Shown: positions 1 to 6,927 of the stretch, one piece after another | Numbering within the stretch: position 1 is the stretch's first letter | How the letters are laid out: the number at the start of each line of letters is the position of its first letter | Source: RI-283 sp964487925 | GTDB taxonomy: Bacteria > Pseudomonadota > Gammaproteobacteria > SZUA-140 | NCBI GenBank assembly: GCA_964487925.1 | Contig: CAZASZ010000052.1 | Location: forward strand, 1 to 14,474 | DNA: 14,474 bases | Reading direction: 5' to 3' | Program-made: the position numbers and the translations under genes | The notes under the pieces: model-generated | The model's input: the letters and a program-made list of their open reading frames with translations, nothing else | Databases searched by the model: none | What the model was told of the DNA's origin: nothing

Positions 1-1
1 A

Positions 2-238
2 GGAAATCATATGGCTGTTTATTTGGCAGATGCCTATGACGCCGGGAGCGAGACCAATGATGAACTGTCATCGACCGTTGCAGGTCTGGGTGGCGAGGGC
101 TATTCACCGAACGACAGCGGTGAAGGTTTCGTGCACATCCATGGGGGTGTACATGGTGTAGGCGACCTGGTGCCCGCCGCGATGGACTGGCGTAATCCCG
201 TTGCCAAGATCGTGATCGAACGCGTCAGGGCTAAATGA
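2..238 (+). CDS. Spondin-domain protein, C-terminal part (5' end outside window)
   Basis: The reading frame is open to the left edge (codons before the ATG at 11 read G-N-H), so this is probably the 3' part of a longer gene rather than a 75-residue protein. The visible part resembles the C-terminal half of bacterial Spondin_N (DUF-type, spondin-like) domains: an acidic D-A-G-S-E-T-N-D-E segment early, then H-I-H-G-G-V-H-G-V-G-D-L, then D-W-R-N-P-V-A and a closing basic beta strand I-V-I-E-R-V. Such proteins are usually exported and are thought to bind divalent cations through the acidic loops. That is family knowledge; the signal peptide is not in view. The ATG at 11 lacks a convincing ribosome-binding site, which supports a start upstream. 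The stop at 236-238 is followed within 14 bases by a strong hairpin. Function in the cell is unknown. Confidence 0.6.
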   Translation, partial: GNHMAVYLADAYDAGSETNDELSSTVAGLGGEGYSPNDSGEGFVHIHGGVHGVGDLVPAAMDWRNPVAKIVIERVRAK

Positions 239-251
239 TCTCAACATCCAT

Positions 252-278
252 GCAGACCGGCGCATGGCGCCGGTCTGC
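252..278 (+). terminator. Strong hairpin after the spondin-domain gene
   Basis: A perfect 12-bp GC-rich stem (arms 252-263 and 267-278) with a 3-nt loop ATG lies 14 bases after the stop codon of the upstream gene. It is followed by CTTCCTTGG, which is pyrimidine-rich but not a clean T-run. It probably ends or stabilises that transcript; an intrinsic terminator is likely but not certain. Confidence 0.6.
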
Positions 279-499
279 CTTCCTTGGTAAAGACCTCGTG
301 TCTACCACCGGACGATAGGCTTGACGTATCCGTCGGCAACGCACGCTGTAGTCATTGCCATTGGCGAAAATGAGAAATCCATATCGTGCAGCTAATTGAT
401 AAAATGCATTCAGCCTAGCTCGATACTTTAGCGCCACCTAGCAGAAGCTAATCAAATCTCAGATATTTGGGTTAGCGCGAAAACTCGTCTCGCCTACAA

Positions 500-925
500 T
501 TAACCAGCCGACACCGTTTCACGACCAAATCGGCCCAGCATTGCGACCGTCGCTAGCCCCCATACTGCGTTAAATAGAAATACGAAGACGGGCGCAAGCT
601 CGCCAAGCGCAAGGCCAAACATCCCTTTATTGGCAACGAACGGAAAAACGAATAGAAGCTGAACTGCTGTCGGCCCCAAGCTCCACACAAGACCACGAAG
701 GTAAGGCGCTCTCTTCATAAGGGGAAACACAAACAGAACCCCCCATAATCCACCCCAAACAATGCGTGGATATAGCCAGCCGGGAGTCAGCAAAGGAGCG
801 ATATTCACCCCCAGTGCCACTGTAATACCCAGAACCCCACCAAGCCAGACGACGATACTATTCGCCAGTCCGCCCACGCATCCTGCCGAGAAACATAGCG
901 CCATTATCTTCAAAAGAGCTTGCAT
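500..925 (-). CDS. Small integral membrane protein, unknown function
   Basis: This encodes 141 residues with about four hydrophobic stretches and many Gly/Trp/Pro residues. Recognisable features include G-W-L-Y-P-R-I-V-W-G-G-L-W-G in the middle and an L-R-G-L-V-W-S-L-G-P-T segment. I recall this pattern from uncharacterised bacterial inner-membrane proteins but cannot assign a function. The ATG at 925 is chosen because GGAG lies 9 bases before it; a GTG at 940 in the same frame would add five residues but has no such site. It stands alone, with no close neighbour on the same strand. The first hydrophobic stretch could serve as an uncleaved signal anchor. Confidence 0.6.
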   Translation of the reverse strand: MQALLKIMALCFSAGCVGGLANSIVVWLGGVLGITVALGVNIAPLLTPGWLYPRIVWGGLWGVLFVFPLMKRAPYLRGLVWSLGPTAVQLLFVFPFVANKGMFGLALGELAPVFVFLFNAVWGLATVAMLGRFGRETVSAG

Positions 926-1085
926 GATCGGGATCTCCACTCGAATGGCTAAATGATCATTCTAACGGATTAACAGGCCGCCTAACATTTGTTCCACAAA
1001 CTCCATTACATACCTGCTAGGGCGTCAATTGAGTACGAAAAAGGGGCCTCGAAGGGACGGAAGTGGTGTTATTTTACACAAATAA

Positions 1086-1328
1086 AACATCGAGCAACCA
1101 ATCTCGCGGAACGCGGGAGGGGTAATAGAAGCTACGAAATTATTGGACCTGGTTGGTGATTGGAAGCATTATCTTATGCAGGCGCACGGGTTTGGGACGG
1201 ACGAATTTGAAAGGCACGAAAACACCGGCAGACCGCTGGGAGATGAGCATTTTGTCGAGCTGGCGGAGAAGCTGTTGGGACGGGAATTAAAGAAGAAGAA
1301 ACCAGGACCGAAGGTCGAATGGAAATAA
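1086..1328 (+). pseudogene. C-terminal remnant of a REP-associated tyrosine (Y1/IS200-like) transposase
   Basis: The frame opens after a stop at 1083-1085 and ends at 1326-1328. The last 60 codons read like the tail of REP-associated transposases: L-D-L-V-G-D-W-K-H-Y-L, then R-H-E-N-T-G-R-P-L-G-D-E-H-F-V, then L-L-G-R-E-L-K-K-K-K-P-G-P-K. In the family, the phrase 'TGRPLG..F...LE..LGR.L...KPGRKP' closes the protein after the catalytic HUH/Tyr domain. That catalytic part is absent, and the codons before 1143 do not match it well, so the gene is dead. The only start is a TTG at 1143 without a ribosome-binding site. The stop is followed at once by a GTATTGTGTCCCC stretch of the sort often seen flanking these genes. 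Confidence 0.7.
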
Positions 1329-1562
1329 GTATTGTGTCCCCAGAATAGCCGCGTTGATACGTGGGCCAACGAGAACGCCGGTTTTGACTATGCGGTCAAC
1401 GTCAAACCAGAGAATAGCGCTATTACCGCTGGAAAATACCTCTATATCGAAAACACTTTGGTCGACAGCGGCTCCAACAGTAGAGAAGCTAATAATAATG
1501 GGAACCCTCGAACCCGAGAAGATCACCGGCATTCTCCTAAAACCTAAGTTATCATAAGCCTC
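1329..1562. other. Intergenic stretch with no convincing gene
   Basis: This 234-base stretch lies between the transposase remnant and the TPR-sulfotransferase. The first 20 bases (GTATTGTGTCCCCAGAAT) look like a transposase-element flank. The rest is relatively AT-rich. Frames are open on both strands (1332-1547 and 1354-1557 on +, 1287-1613 on -), but none has a ribosome-binding site or a recognisable domain, and the minus frame runs into the element remnant. I annotate no gene. Confidence 0.5.
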
Positions 1563-3149
1563 ATGAAACCCGACAACACGCATGAATCCCAAGTGCGAGC
1601 GCTCCTTCAACAAGGCGAGCGTTTCAAGCAGGGTGGCAAGCTAGCGGAGGCGGAGGCTTGCATTCGGAATGCCTTGAAACTGGCGCCGAATCACCCTGAG
1701 GCGCTTTACCAACTTGCCACGATCGCATCCGCCGTGGATCGAAACGCCGACGCGTTGCCGCTTCTTGATCGTGCAGCAACCCTTGTACCCGAAAATCCAT
1801 ATTACGAACTCGCGCGCGGATGCGCTCTTGAAGCATTGGCTCGGTGGGACGAAGCGATTGCGAGCTATCGACAGGTATCCGGACGCTATCCCGACGCCCA
1901 AGGACCTTACGATTCCATCGGCAATGCACTTATGGGGTGCGGCCGGGTTGAGGAAGCCATCGAGGCCTATCGCGCGGCCATAGCCCGCAAGCAGGATTTC
2001 GTGGAGGCCTGGCTTCATTTAGGGGTGGCCTTGAGTATGTTCGGCGATATTGCCGGCGCCGAACAGGCCTACACGCGTGTACTGGAGCTTCAACCCGATC
2101 ATCTCGAGGTCTATCGACTCAAAGCCCTGTTGCGAAAATGCCAGACTCGCGAGGACTCCGACGCCAAGGTTATGGAGCGCTGCCTGGGCGATCCGAAACT
2201 GCCCCCAGCCAAGGCTATGCATCTGCACTATGGGCTCGGCAAGGTCTATGACGACTTGGGCGAATACGAAACGGCCTACCCCCACTTAAATGATGCTAAT
2301 CGCCTGCGCCGAGTTACTTACCAATACGACATCAACCAAGAGATCAAGGGTTTGAACAGTGTTCGGTCACTGTTTACCAAAACGTTCATCGAACAGCGAA
2401 GCGGCTATGGGTTGACCACAGAGCAGCCGATTTTCATCGTTGGCATGCCGCGTTCCGGGTCGACGCTCGTCGAGCAGATCCTGTCGATCCATCCCGATGT
2501 CACGGCGGCTGGTGAGGTTCCTGATTTCTGGCGTACGATCAGCGCCGTCGGCCGTTTCCCGGAACTCGCGGAGCGGATCAATGCCGACTCGTCCTTTCGG
2601 CTGGCTACCGAATATCTAGAACGGATGCAGGCCTATAACCGCGACGGCCGACCGCGGATCACCAACAAGAGTCTGTCCAATTTCATCCACATCGGAGTGA
2701 TTCGCCTGTTGTTCCCCAACGCCAAGGTGATTTGCTGCCGGCGCGACCCCATGGCCACCTGTTTTTCAATCTGGATGCGATATTTCCCGGAGGTGAGCTA
2801 TTTCGCCAATGAGCAATACGAGGTCGGGCGATTTTATCGTATCTTCGATGCATATATGAGCCATTGGCATAAGGTATTGCCAGGCTTTGTATTGGACTTC
2901 GAGCATCGTGCCCTAATCGAAAATCAGGAGACGCAAACCCGACGCTTGCTGGAGTTTTGTGAGCTCGACTGGAACGATGCCTGCCTGCGTTTTCACGAGA
3001 GCGAACGGGTCGCCAAGACCGCCAGTACAAGTCAAATCAGGCAACCGATCAACGACCGGGGAATTGGGCAATGGCGTCATTACGAACAACACCTCGGTGA
3101 GATACGAAGAGGCTTGGACGAGCCAATTCCCGATAAAGGGACGGAATAA
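1563..3149 (+). CDS. TPR-repeat sulfotransferase family protein
   Basis: This encodes 528 residues, probably cytoplasmic since there is no signal peptide. Residues about 8-200 are tandem tetratricopeptide repeats (typical G-x-x-x-E-A and A-Y-x-x-A-I patterns, for example E-E-A-I-E-A-Y-R-A-A-I). Residues about 290-500 form a sulfotransferase domain. The PAPS 5'-phosphosulfate loop is visible at about 294-307 (G-M-P-R-S-G-S-T-L-V-E-Q-I-L) and the 3'-phosphate site at about 392-404 (C-R-R-D-P-M-A-T-C-F-S-I-W). Enzymes of this fold move a sulfuryl group from PAPS to a hydroxyl or amine; the acceptor here cannot be told from sequence. The start is the only ATG after an in-frame stop at 1545-1547, and its ribosome-binding site is weak. 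The last eight residues (P-I-P-D-K-G-T-E) are encoded by sequence resembling transposable-element flank, so the native C-terminus may have been replaced. Confidence 0.88.
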   Translation: MKPDNTHESQVRALLQQGERFKQGGKLAEAEACIRNALKLAPNHPEALYQLATIASAVDRNADALPLLDRAATLVPENPYYELARGCALEALARWDEAIASYRQVSGRYPDAQGPYDSIGNALMGCGRVEEAIEAYRAAIARKQDFVEAWLHLGVALSMFGDIAGAEQAYTRVLELQPDHLEVYRLKALLRKCQTREDSDAKVMERCLGDPKLPPAKAMHLHYGLGKVYDDLGEYETAYPHLNDANRLRRVTYQYDINQEIKGLNSVRSLFTKTFIEQRSGYGLTTEQPIFIVGMPRSGSTLVEQILSIHPDVTAAGEVPDFWRTISAVGRFPELAERINADSSFRLATEYLERMQAYNRDGRPRITNKSLSNFIHIGVIRLLFPNAKVICCRRDPMATCFSIWMRYFPEVSYFANEQYEVGRFYRIFDAYMSHWHKVLPGFVLDFEHRALIENQETQTRRLLEFCELDWNDACLRFHESERVAKTASTSQIRQPINDRGIGQWRHYEQHLGEIRRGLDEPIPDKGTE

Positions 3150-3172
3150 AGGGGACGTACGGGTTACTTAAG
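3130..3172. repeat. Element-flank-like sequence at the 3' end of the sulfotransferase gene
   Basis: The segment holds AAAGGGACGGAAT and AAAGGGGACGTAC. Read on the minus strand it gives AAGTAACCC-GTAC-GTCCCC-TTTATTC, which resembles the AAGTATTGTGTCCCCAGAAT just after the transposase remnant at 1327-1346. AAGGGACGGAA also recurs at 1053-1064. This looks like a second, inverted copy of the remnant's end sequence. The similarity is short and judged by eye. Confidence 0.35.
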
Positions 3173-3182
3173 GCGTCACGCT

Positions 3183-3320
3183 CTACAAACCCATCTCCGC
3201 CCACCACCCCGCTAAGTCAGCTATAGAATCCAAGACGGCATGCGGCTCAATCCCTTGCCCCAAATCACTTTCGCGAAACTTTCCTGTTCGCACAAGTAAC
3301 GTCCGAATACCCGCCTGCTG
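3183..3320 (-). pseudogene. C-terminal fragment of a HAD-superfamily (HAD-IIA, LHPP/TIGR01458-like) phosphatase
   Basis: On the minus strand, 45 codons end at a TAG (3183-3185). They read Q-A-G-I-R-T-L-L-V-R-T-G-K-F-R, then a short acidic stretch, then P-H-A-V-L-D-S-I-A-D-L and W-W. This is the typical end of HAD-IIA phosphatases ('AGMRGVLVRTGKYR....P...ldSiadL'), the segment following the metal-binding GD motif. The GD motif and everything N-terminal are missing, and the frame meets a stop about nine codons upstream of the match, so this is a gene relic. It is tail-to-tail with the sulfotransferase gene. No function is expected. Confidence 0.65.
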
Positions 3321-3475
3321 CGGCGAATTCCTCGCGGCGCTTGGTCAAACTTCACATCTTCCGGCCGCTGACTTATTAATATTGCGAGCGCGACATTTGC
3401 GGTTTATTCTCACAAAACCGTAGAAAAGCACTGCTGTGACCTCATACCATAGGCCTTACCCATGGAAAGTACGTT
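3321..3475. other. Leader region of the moaB-moeA genes
   Basis: This is the 155-base non-coding stretch between the HAD relic and moaB. It should contain the promoter for moaB-moeA, but I see no clear -35/-10 pair, no molybdenum-cofactor riboswitch fold and no terminator. GGAAAG at 3464-3469 is the likely ribosome-binding site of moaB. Confidence 0.4.
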
Positions 3476-3979
3476 TTGATCGCAATCAACATCGCCGTGC
3501 TCACGGTCTCTGATTCACGTACGGCAGAGAACGACACCTCCGGACAGCTACTGGCCGACTGCATTCAGGCGGCTGGCCACTCGCTTGGCGCGCGCATTAT
3601 CGTGCGCGACGAAATTCACCACGTCCGCGCCCGGCTCGGTCAATGGATTATCGATAAAAGCATCGACGCCATCGTTGTCAACGGAGGGACCGGCCTGACC
3701 GGCCGTGACGGCACGCCAGAGGCCGTGAGGGTACTGCTGGACGAGGAGATCGAGGGATTTGGCAAACTGTTTCGTCAGCTTTCGTACGTCGATATTGGGA
3801 CATCGACCATCGCGTCCCGTGCGCTTGCCGGCATCGCCAATGGTACCTTTATCTTTTGTATCCCGGGATCACCGGGCGCCTGCGAACTCGCGTGGGACCA
3901 ACTGATCGCGCTTCAGCTCAACAGCGACACTCGGCCCTGTAATCTCGTCCAACTCATACCAAGACTCAAGGAGATCTGA
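3476..3979 (+). CDS. moaB: Molybdenum cofactor biosynthesis protein B (MoaB)
   Basis: The 167-residue protein is close to the roughly 170 residues of E. coli MoaB. It is a single MoCF-binding (MogA/MoeA-type) domain: V-L-T-V-S-D-S-R with D-T-S-G-Q at 20-24, the molybdopterin-binding loop N-G-G-T-G-L-T-G-R-D-G-T-P-E about 68-82, L-S-Y-x-D-I-G-T-S-T-I near 103, and a closing G-S-P-G-A-C at 131-136. MogA/MoaB proteins adenylylate molybdopterin before metal insertion; E. coli MoaB itself is reported to be inactive in this, so the exact role is uncertain. The start is TTG at 3476, six bases after GGAAAG. No ATG is in frame, because the ATG at 3462 is closed by a stop. It lies directly upstream of moeA with a 6-base gap, so they are probably co-transcribed. 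Confidence 0.92.
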   Translation: MIAINIAVLTVSDSRTAENDTSGQLLADCIQAAGHSLGARIIVRDEIHHVRARLGQWIIDKSIDAIVVNGGTGLTGRDGTPEAVRVLLDEEIEGFGKLFRQLSYVDIGTSTIASRALAGIANGTFIFCIPGSPGACELAWDQLIALQLNSDTRPCNLVQLIPRLKEI

Positions 3980-3985
3980 CGACAC

Positions 3986-5224
3986 GTGGACAATTCCTGC
4001 GATAAAGGAAAGCCTGTTTCGGTTCCAGAGGAAGAGGCCCTGCGATTGTTACGCGCCGCCGCGCAACCCATCCAGGAGACGGAACGGGTGCCGTTGGCGC
4101 AAACCTATGGCCGTATCCTTGCCGAAACATTGACGGCCCCGATAGACGTGCCGCCAGCTGATAACAGTGCCATGGACGGCTATGCTATCCGCGCCAAGGA
4201 TTGTGCCGAGGCTGACACTCGCCTATGGGTCGCACAGCGTATCCCCGCAGGGCAAACGGGCGCCAAGCTAGGGCCCCGTACGACGGCGCGGATCTTTACC
4301 GGCGCACCCATCCCGGAAGGCGCGGATGCAGTCGTCATGCAGGAAGACTGCCGGCGCGAAGGGGATGACGTTGTCATTTCAACGCCTGTCCAGCCCGGCA
4401 GCAACATCCGTCGACGTGGCGAGGATATCGCGCATGGCAGCAAACTCCTGGGCCAGGGAACCCGCTTACAACCGCAGCATGTCGGTTTGGCCGCGTCTGT
4501 CGGGTTCAACAGGCTCCCCGTGTATCGGAGACTAAGGGTAGCGGTTTTTTTTACGGGTAACGAACTCATGCCGCCCGGACAACCGCTCGCATCGGGTAAG
4601 ATCTACAACTCGAATCGCTATGCGCTAACCGGTCTGCTACAGCGCCTGGGATGCGAGATCATCGACCTGGGCGATGCCCCGGACAATATTTTCGCCACAC
4701 GCGAGATACTCGCCTATGGGAAGACGGTGGCGGATGTCATTATCAGCAGCGGCGGCGTATCCGTGGGCGAGGAAGACCACGTACCCACCGCAGTGAAAGC
4801 ATTGGGTCACCTGGAACTCTGGAACATCGCCATCAAGCCTGGCAAGCCGCTGGCCTTCGGTCACATTGGCGAGACCCCGTTCATCGGGCTGCCGGGAAAC
4901 CCCGTCTCGATGTTCATCACGTTCTGTCTCTATGCGCGCCCGTTCCTGCTCATGAGTCAAGGACTACCTTACCAAGCGCCTCGCTTCATGTGGGCACGGG
5001 CTGATTTCGAGCGCCCTGACGGTCGTAAGCGACGTGAATACCTACGCGCGCGCCTCGTTACAGATAAAGAACATGGCGATGGGGTACAACTCTATCCGCA
5101 CCAGGGTTCCGGCGTACTGAACTCGCTCGCCTGGGCCGAGGGCCTGGCCTGTATCCCCGAAGACAGTGGCGTAGCACGTGGTGATATGGTGCGTTACCTA
5201 CCGCTAGAGACACTATTCGATTGA
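3986..5224 (+). CDS. moeA: Molybdopterin molybdenumtransferase (MoeA)
   Basis: MoeA catalyses the ligation of molybdate to adenylated molybdopterin with release of AMP, the last common step of molybdenum-cofactor synthesis, in the cytoplasm. The 412 residues match the usual length of about 410. Signatures in order are: P-A-D-N-S-A-M-D-G-Y-A-I at 57-68, I-F-T-G-A-P-I-P-E-G-A-D-A-V-V-M-Q-E-D near 105-123, G-K-I-Y-N-S-N near 205, D-V-I-I-S-S-G-G-V-S-V-G near 250, K-P-G-K-P-L-A-F-G about 284, and G-L-P-G-N-P-V-S near 302. The GTG start at 3986 has AAGGAG 12 bases before it, inside the end of moaB, which suggests translational linkage. It is followed with overlapping stop and start by the broken mobA. 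Confidence 0.96.
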   Translation: MDNSCDKGKPVSVPEEEALRLLRAAAQPIQETERVPLAQTYGRILAETLTAPIDVPPADNSAMDGYAIRAKDCAEADTRLWVAQRIPAGQTGAKLGPRTTARIFTGAPIPEGADAVVMQEDCRREGDDVVISTPVQPGSNIRRRGEDIAHGSKLLGQGTRLQPQHVGLAASVGFNRLPVYRRLRVAVFFTGNELMPPGQPLASGKIYNSNRYALTGLLQRLGCEIIDLGDAPDNIFATREILAYGKTVADVIISSGGVSVGEEDHVPTAVKALGHLELWNIAIKPGKPLAFGHIGETPFIGLPGNPVSMFITFCLYARPFLLMSQGLPYQAPRFMWARADFERPDGRKRREYLRARLVTDKEHGDGVQLYPHQGSGVLNSLAWAEGLACIPEDSGVARGDMVRYLPLETLFD

Positions 5225-5370
5225 CGCCCTCGCCCGCCCGTGGACACGTCAGCGCTATAATTCTGGCGGGTGGCCAATCGCACCGCATGAGGGGCCACGA
5301 CAAGGCATTCGTTGAGATTCATGGCCTCCCGCTAATCCATTGGGTGATTGAGCGTCTGCGGACCCAGGTC
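5221..5370 (+). pseudogene. mobA: Truncated mobA, molybdenum cofactor guanylyltransferase
   Basis: Overlapping the moeA stop (TTGA at 5221-5224) is a frame whose first 50 codons match MobA. They include V-S-A-I-I-L-A-G-G-Q-S-H-R-M-R-G with the nucleotide-binding G-G-x-S-x-R-M type loop, D-K-A, and G-L-P-L-I-H-W-V-I-E-R-L-R. MobA normally has about 190-200 residues and attaches GMP to molybdopterin to form the guanine dinucleotide cofactor. After R-T-Q-V (codon ending 5370) similarity stops. The frame runs on to 5478 as unrelated residues and collides with the 3' end of the porin gene. About three quarters of the protein, including the molybdopterin-binding part, is missing, so it should be inactive. 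The neighbours moaB and moeA are intact. Confidence 0.75.
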
Positions 5371-5455
5371 AGTGAAAGCTTTTTTGCAAAAAGATCCCAT
5401 TACTGCAGTAAACCCCGCTTTGCGCCCTTCAACGGTTGGGCACCGACTGCTGCCA

Positions 5456-6688
5456 TCAAAATGTCGCCTGCCCCATAAACCAAAACTTGTTGGTATCAGT
5501 AGCGAAGGTGTCCGCGGAATAGGTCGCGTACTTGGCCAGCAATGTGTAATTGCCGAACTTTTTCGCGGCCAATAAATCCGTTTCAGTGCCGTAACTCGCG
5601 CTGCCGGAATCGGCCTTGAAGTCATGGTAGACGGCCATGAGTTTTACGCCGGAAACCTTCCCCGACACATTCAAATAGGTATCTATCAACCCGGAGGCCG
5701 GGGTTGCGAGAAACTTATCCGCCCAACCATTGAAGGCATGTAAGGTAGCCAGTGGCGTGCTGAACCCGTAGACACCGTCGCCGCCGAGCGACTCATGTCC
5801 AAGCTTCGCCGTCACACCATATTTTGCTGCGCCAACTTCCACCAATGTGTATGTGGCGTCTATGGTCGCCGCGCCACCCTTGTAATCGCTCTGCTTGGCA
5901 TACTCGACTGTATAAAGTGCCTTGGTATCCGCAGCGACAGGCGCGCTACCGCTGAACCGTGCACCAAATGTCTTGGTGGATGCCGTCGGCGTATTGACCA
6001 GATCGAGGAGATAGCCGTAGACGCTTAACTTGCCGGCAGTCAGACCACTGTAGGAGAGATTGATCAGATGGGCGTGGGTATCGATATCGCCCTTGGTCGA
6101 GTCCTCGCCAAAGATTCGGTTCACGTTGTTGACGTATCCGTACGCGACGGTCGTTACCGGCAAGGACTTATTGACCAGGGTGACGGCGTCATAGGTCTGT
6201 TCGTTCTGGCGCCAGCCGACATTGCCGATGAAACGCGCGTTGTCCAGAATCAAGCGCTGACGCCCGTACTTGATCGTGGTCTCGGCAAGACCAGCGTATC
6301 CAAGGTAAGCCTGATTGACTTCCGTCCCTGTCGGATCGGCGACAACGGGATACTCGATCTTGGCGCTCGACAGCCCGGTCGCATCGTTGTATTGAGTACT
6401 GCCGACGACGCTCACGTCGTCCAGCTCTACGAACGCACTGGTGTCGTGATAACTGCCGGTGGCGTAATTCAAGCGGGTTCGCAACGTCGAGGCCTTTGCT
6501 TTTTTGCTCACCCCAGTCTGATCCACCATCTCAAATCGGTAACGCAGATCCAGCGCAGCTTTACCCGATGTAACGGCCTCAGCCAATGAACTGAATTCGT
6601 CCGCCACAACATTAGAACTTGCCAACAGTGTGGCTGCCATTAATGTCACAGATCCCGTGCCCTCAAATCGAAGGAAACTTCGCTTCAT
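5456..6688 (-). CDS. Outer-membrane porin-like beta-barrel protein (alginate-export/OprD-like)
   Basis: This encodes 410 residues beginning at ATG 6688, which is preceded by AAAGGTAA at good spacing. A TTG eight codons upstream (6712) is possible but less likely. A signal peptide is visible: basic start M-K-R-S, hydrophobic V-T-L-M-A-A-T-L-L-A, probable cleavage after V-V-A near residue 29. The mature part alternates polar and apolar residues, is rich in Tyr, Gly, Thr and Ala, includes Y-R-F-E-M and T-L-R-T-R-L-N-Y early, and ends in Phe, as outer-membrane barrels usually do. It resembles proteins annotated as alginate-export or OprD-like porins. I recall relatives sitting beside nitrate-uptake genes, and stubs of such genes lie on both sides here, so nitrate or another small anion is a reasonable guess for the substrate. 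The substrate cannot be read from sequence. Confidence 0.78.
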   Translation of the reverse strand: MKRSFLRFEGTGSVTLMAATLLASSNVVADEFSSLAEAVTSGKAALDLRYRFEMVDQTGVSKKAKASTLRTRLNYATGSYHDTSAFVELDDVSVVGSTQYNDATGLSSAKIEYPVVADPTGTEVNQAYLGYAGLAETTIKYGRQRLILDNARFIGNVGWRQNEQTYDAVTLVNKSLPVTTVAYGYVNNVNRIFGEDSTKGDIDTHAHLINLSYSGLTAGKLSVYGYLLDLVNTPTASTKTFGARFSGSAPVAADTKALYTVEYAKQSDYKGGAATIDATYTLVEVGAAKYGVTAKLGHESLGGDGVYGFSTPLATLHAFNGWADKFLATPASGLIDTYLNVSGKVSGVKLMAVYHDFKADSGSASYGTETDLLAAKKFGNYTLLAKYATYSADTFATDTNKFWFMGQATF

Positions 6689-6714
6689 TTGATTACCTTT
6701 TTCAGTTAACAAAT

Positions 6715-6873
6715 TCAGATAAAAAAACCCACGTGAACGGCATTACCGTTTAGCCCCAAAGAAAAAAAGGCCGTTAGCACCGCGCAGTCGGTCAAGGCCA
6801 TAATACCGAGGGTCAGCTCGGTCTTTTCCGGCGCTGACGCCTGCCTTGACGATCTCACCGATGGTGACCCCAT
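6715..6873 (-). pseudogene. N-terminal stub of a nitrate-binding NrtA/NasS/CmpA-like protein
   Basis: On the minus strand, from an ATG at 6873, 52 codons run to a TGA at 6715-6717. Residues about 14-31 read A-P-E-K-T-E-L-T-L-G-I-M-A-L-T-D-C-A, which matches the start of the mature domain of NrtA/NasS-type nitrate-binding proteins ('L.iG.i.LtDcAPLV.A.e.GfF'). After C-A the match is lost: the expected P-L-V-V-A and G-F-F segments are replaced by other residues and a stop. These proteins are normally about 380-450 residues, so only the first tenth remains. It lies 54 bases after the serC stop and 26 bases before the porin start, all on the same strand. The match is short but specific. Confidence 0.55.
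6721..6750 (-). terminator. Possible weak terminator between serC and the porin gene
   Basis: Read on the minus strand, AACGG-catta-CCGTT (arms 6746-6750 and 6736-6740) is followed after 8 bases by a run of seven T (6727-6721). The stem is short and the gap to the T-run is longer than usual, so termination would be inefficient at best. Confidence 0.25.
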
Positions 6874-6927
6874 TTGCACCGAAATTCGCGAGCGCGCTGA
6901 CCCGATATGAGAAGCGAGAACAGGTCG

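Noticed and set aside
231..437. 68-codon minus-strand open frame after the spondin gene
   Set aside because: It overlaps the strong hairpin at 252-278, has no ribosome-binding site and no recognisable features.
3421..3475. Molybdenum-cofactor riboswitch in front of moaB
   Set aside because: The leader is short and no conserved multi-stem structure is visible.
6068..6589. 173-codon plus-strand open frame inside the porin gene
   Set aside because: It is antisense to a coding region with signal peptide and barrel character, and shows no domain of its own.
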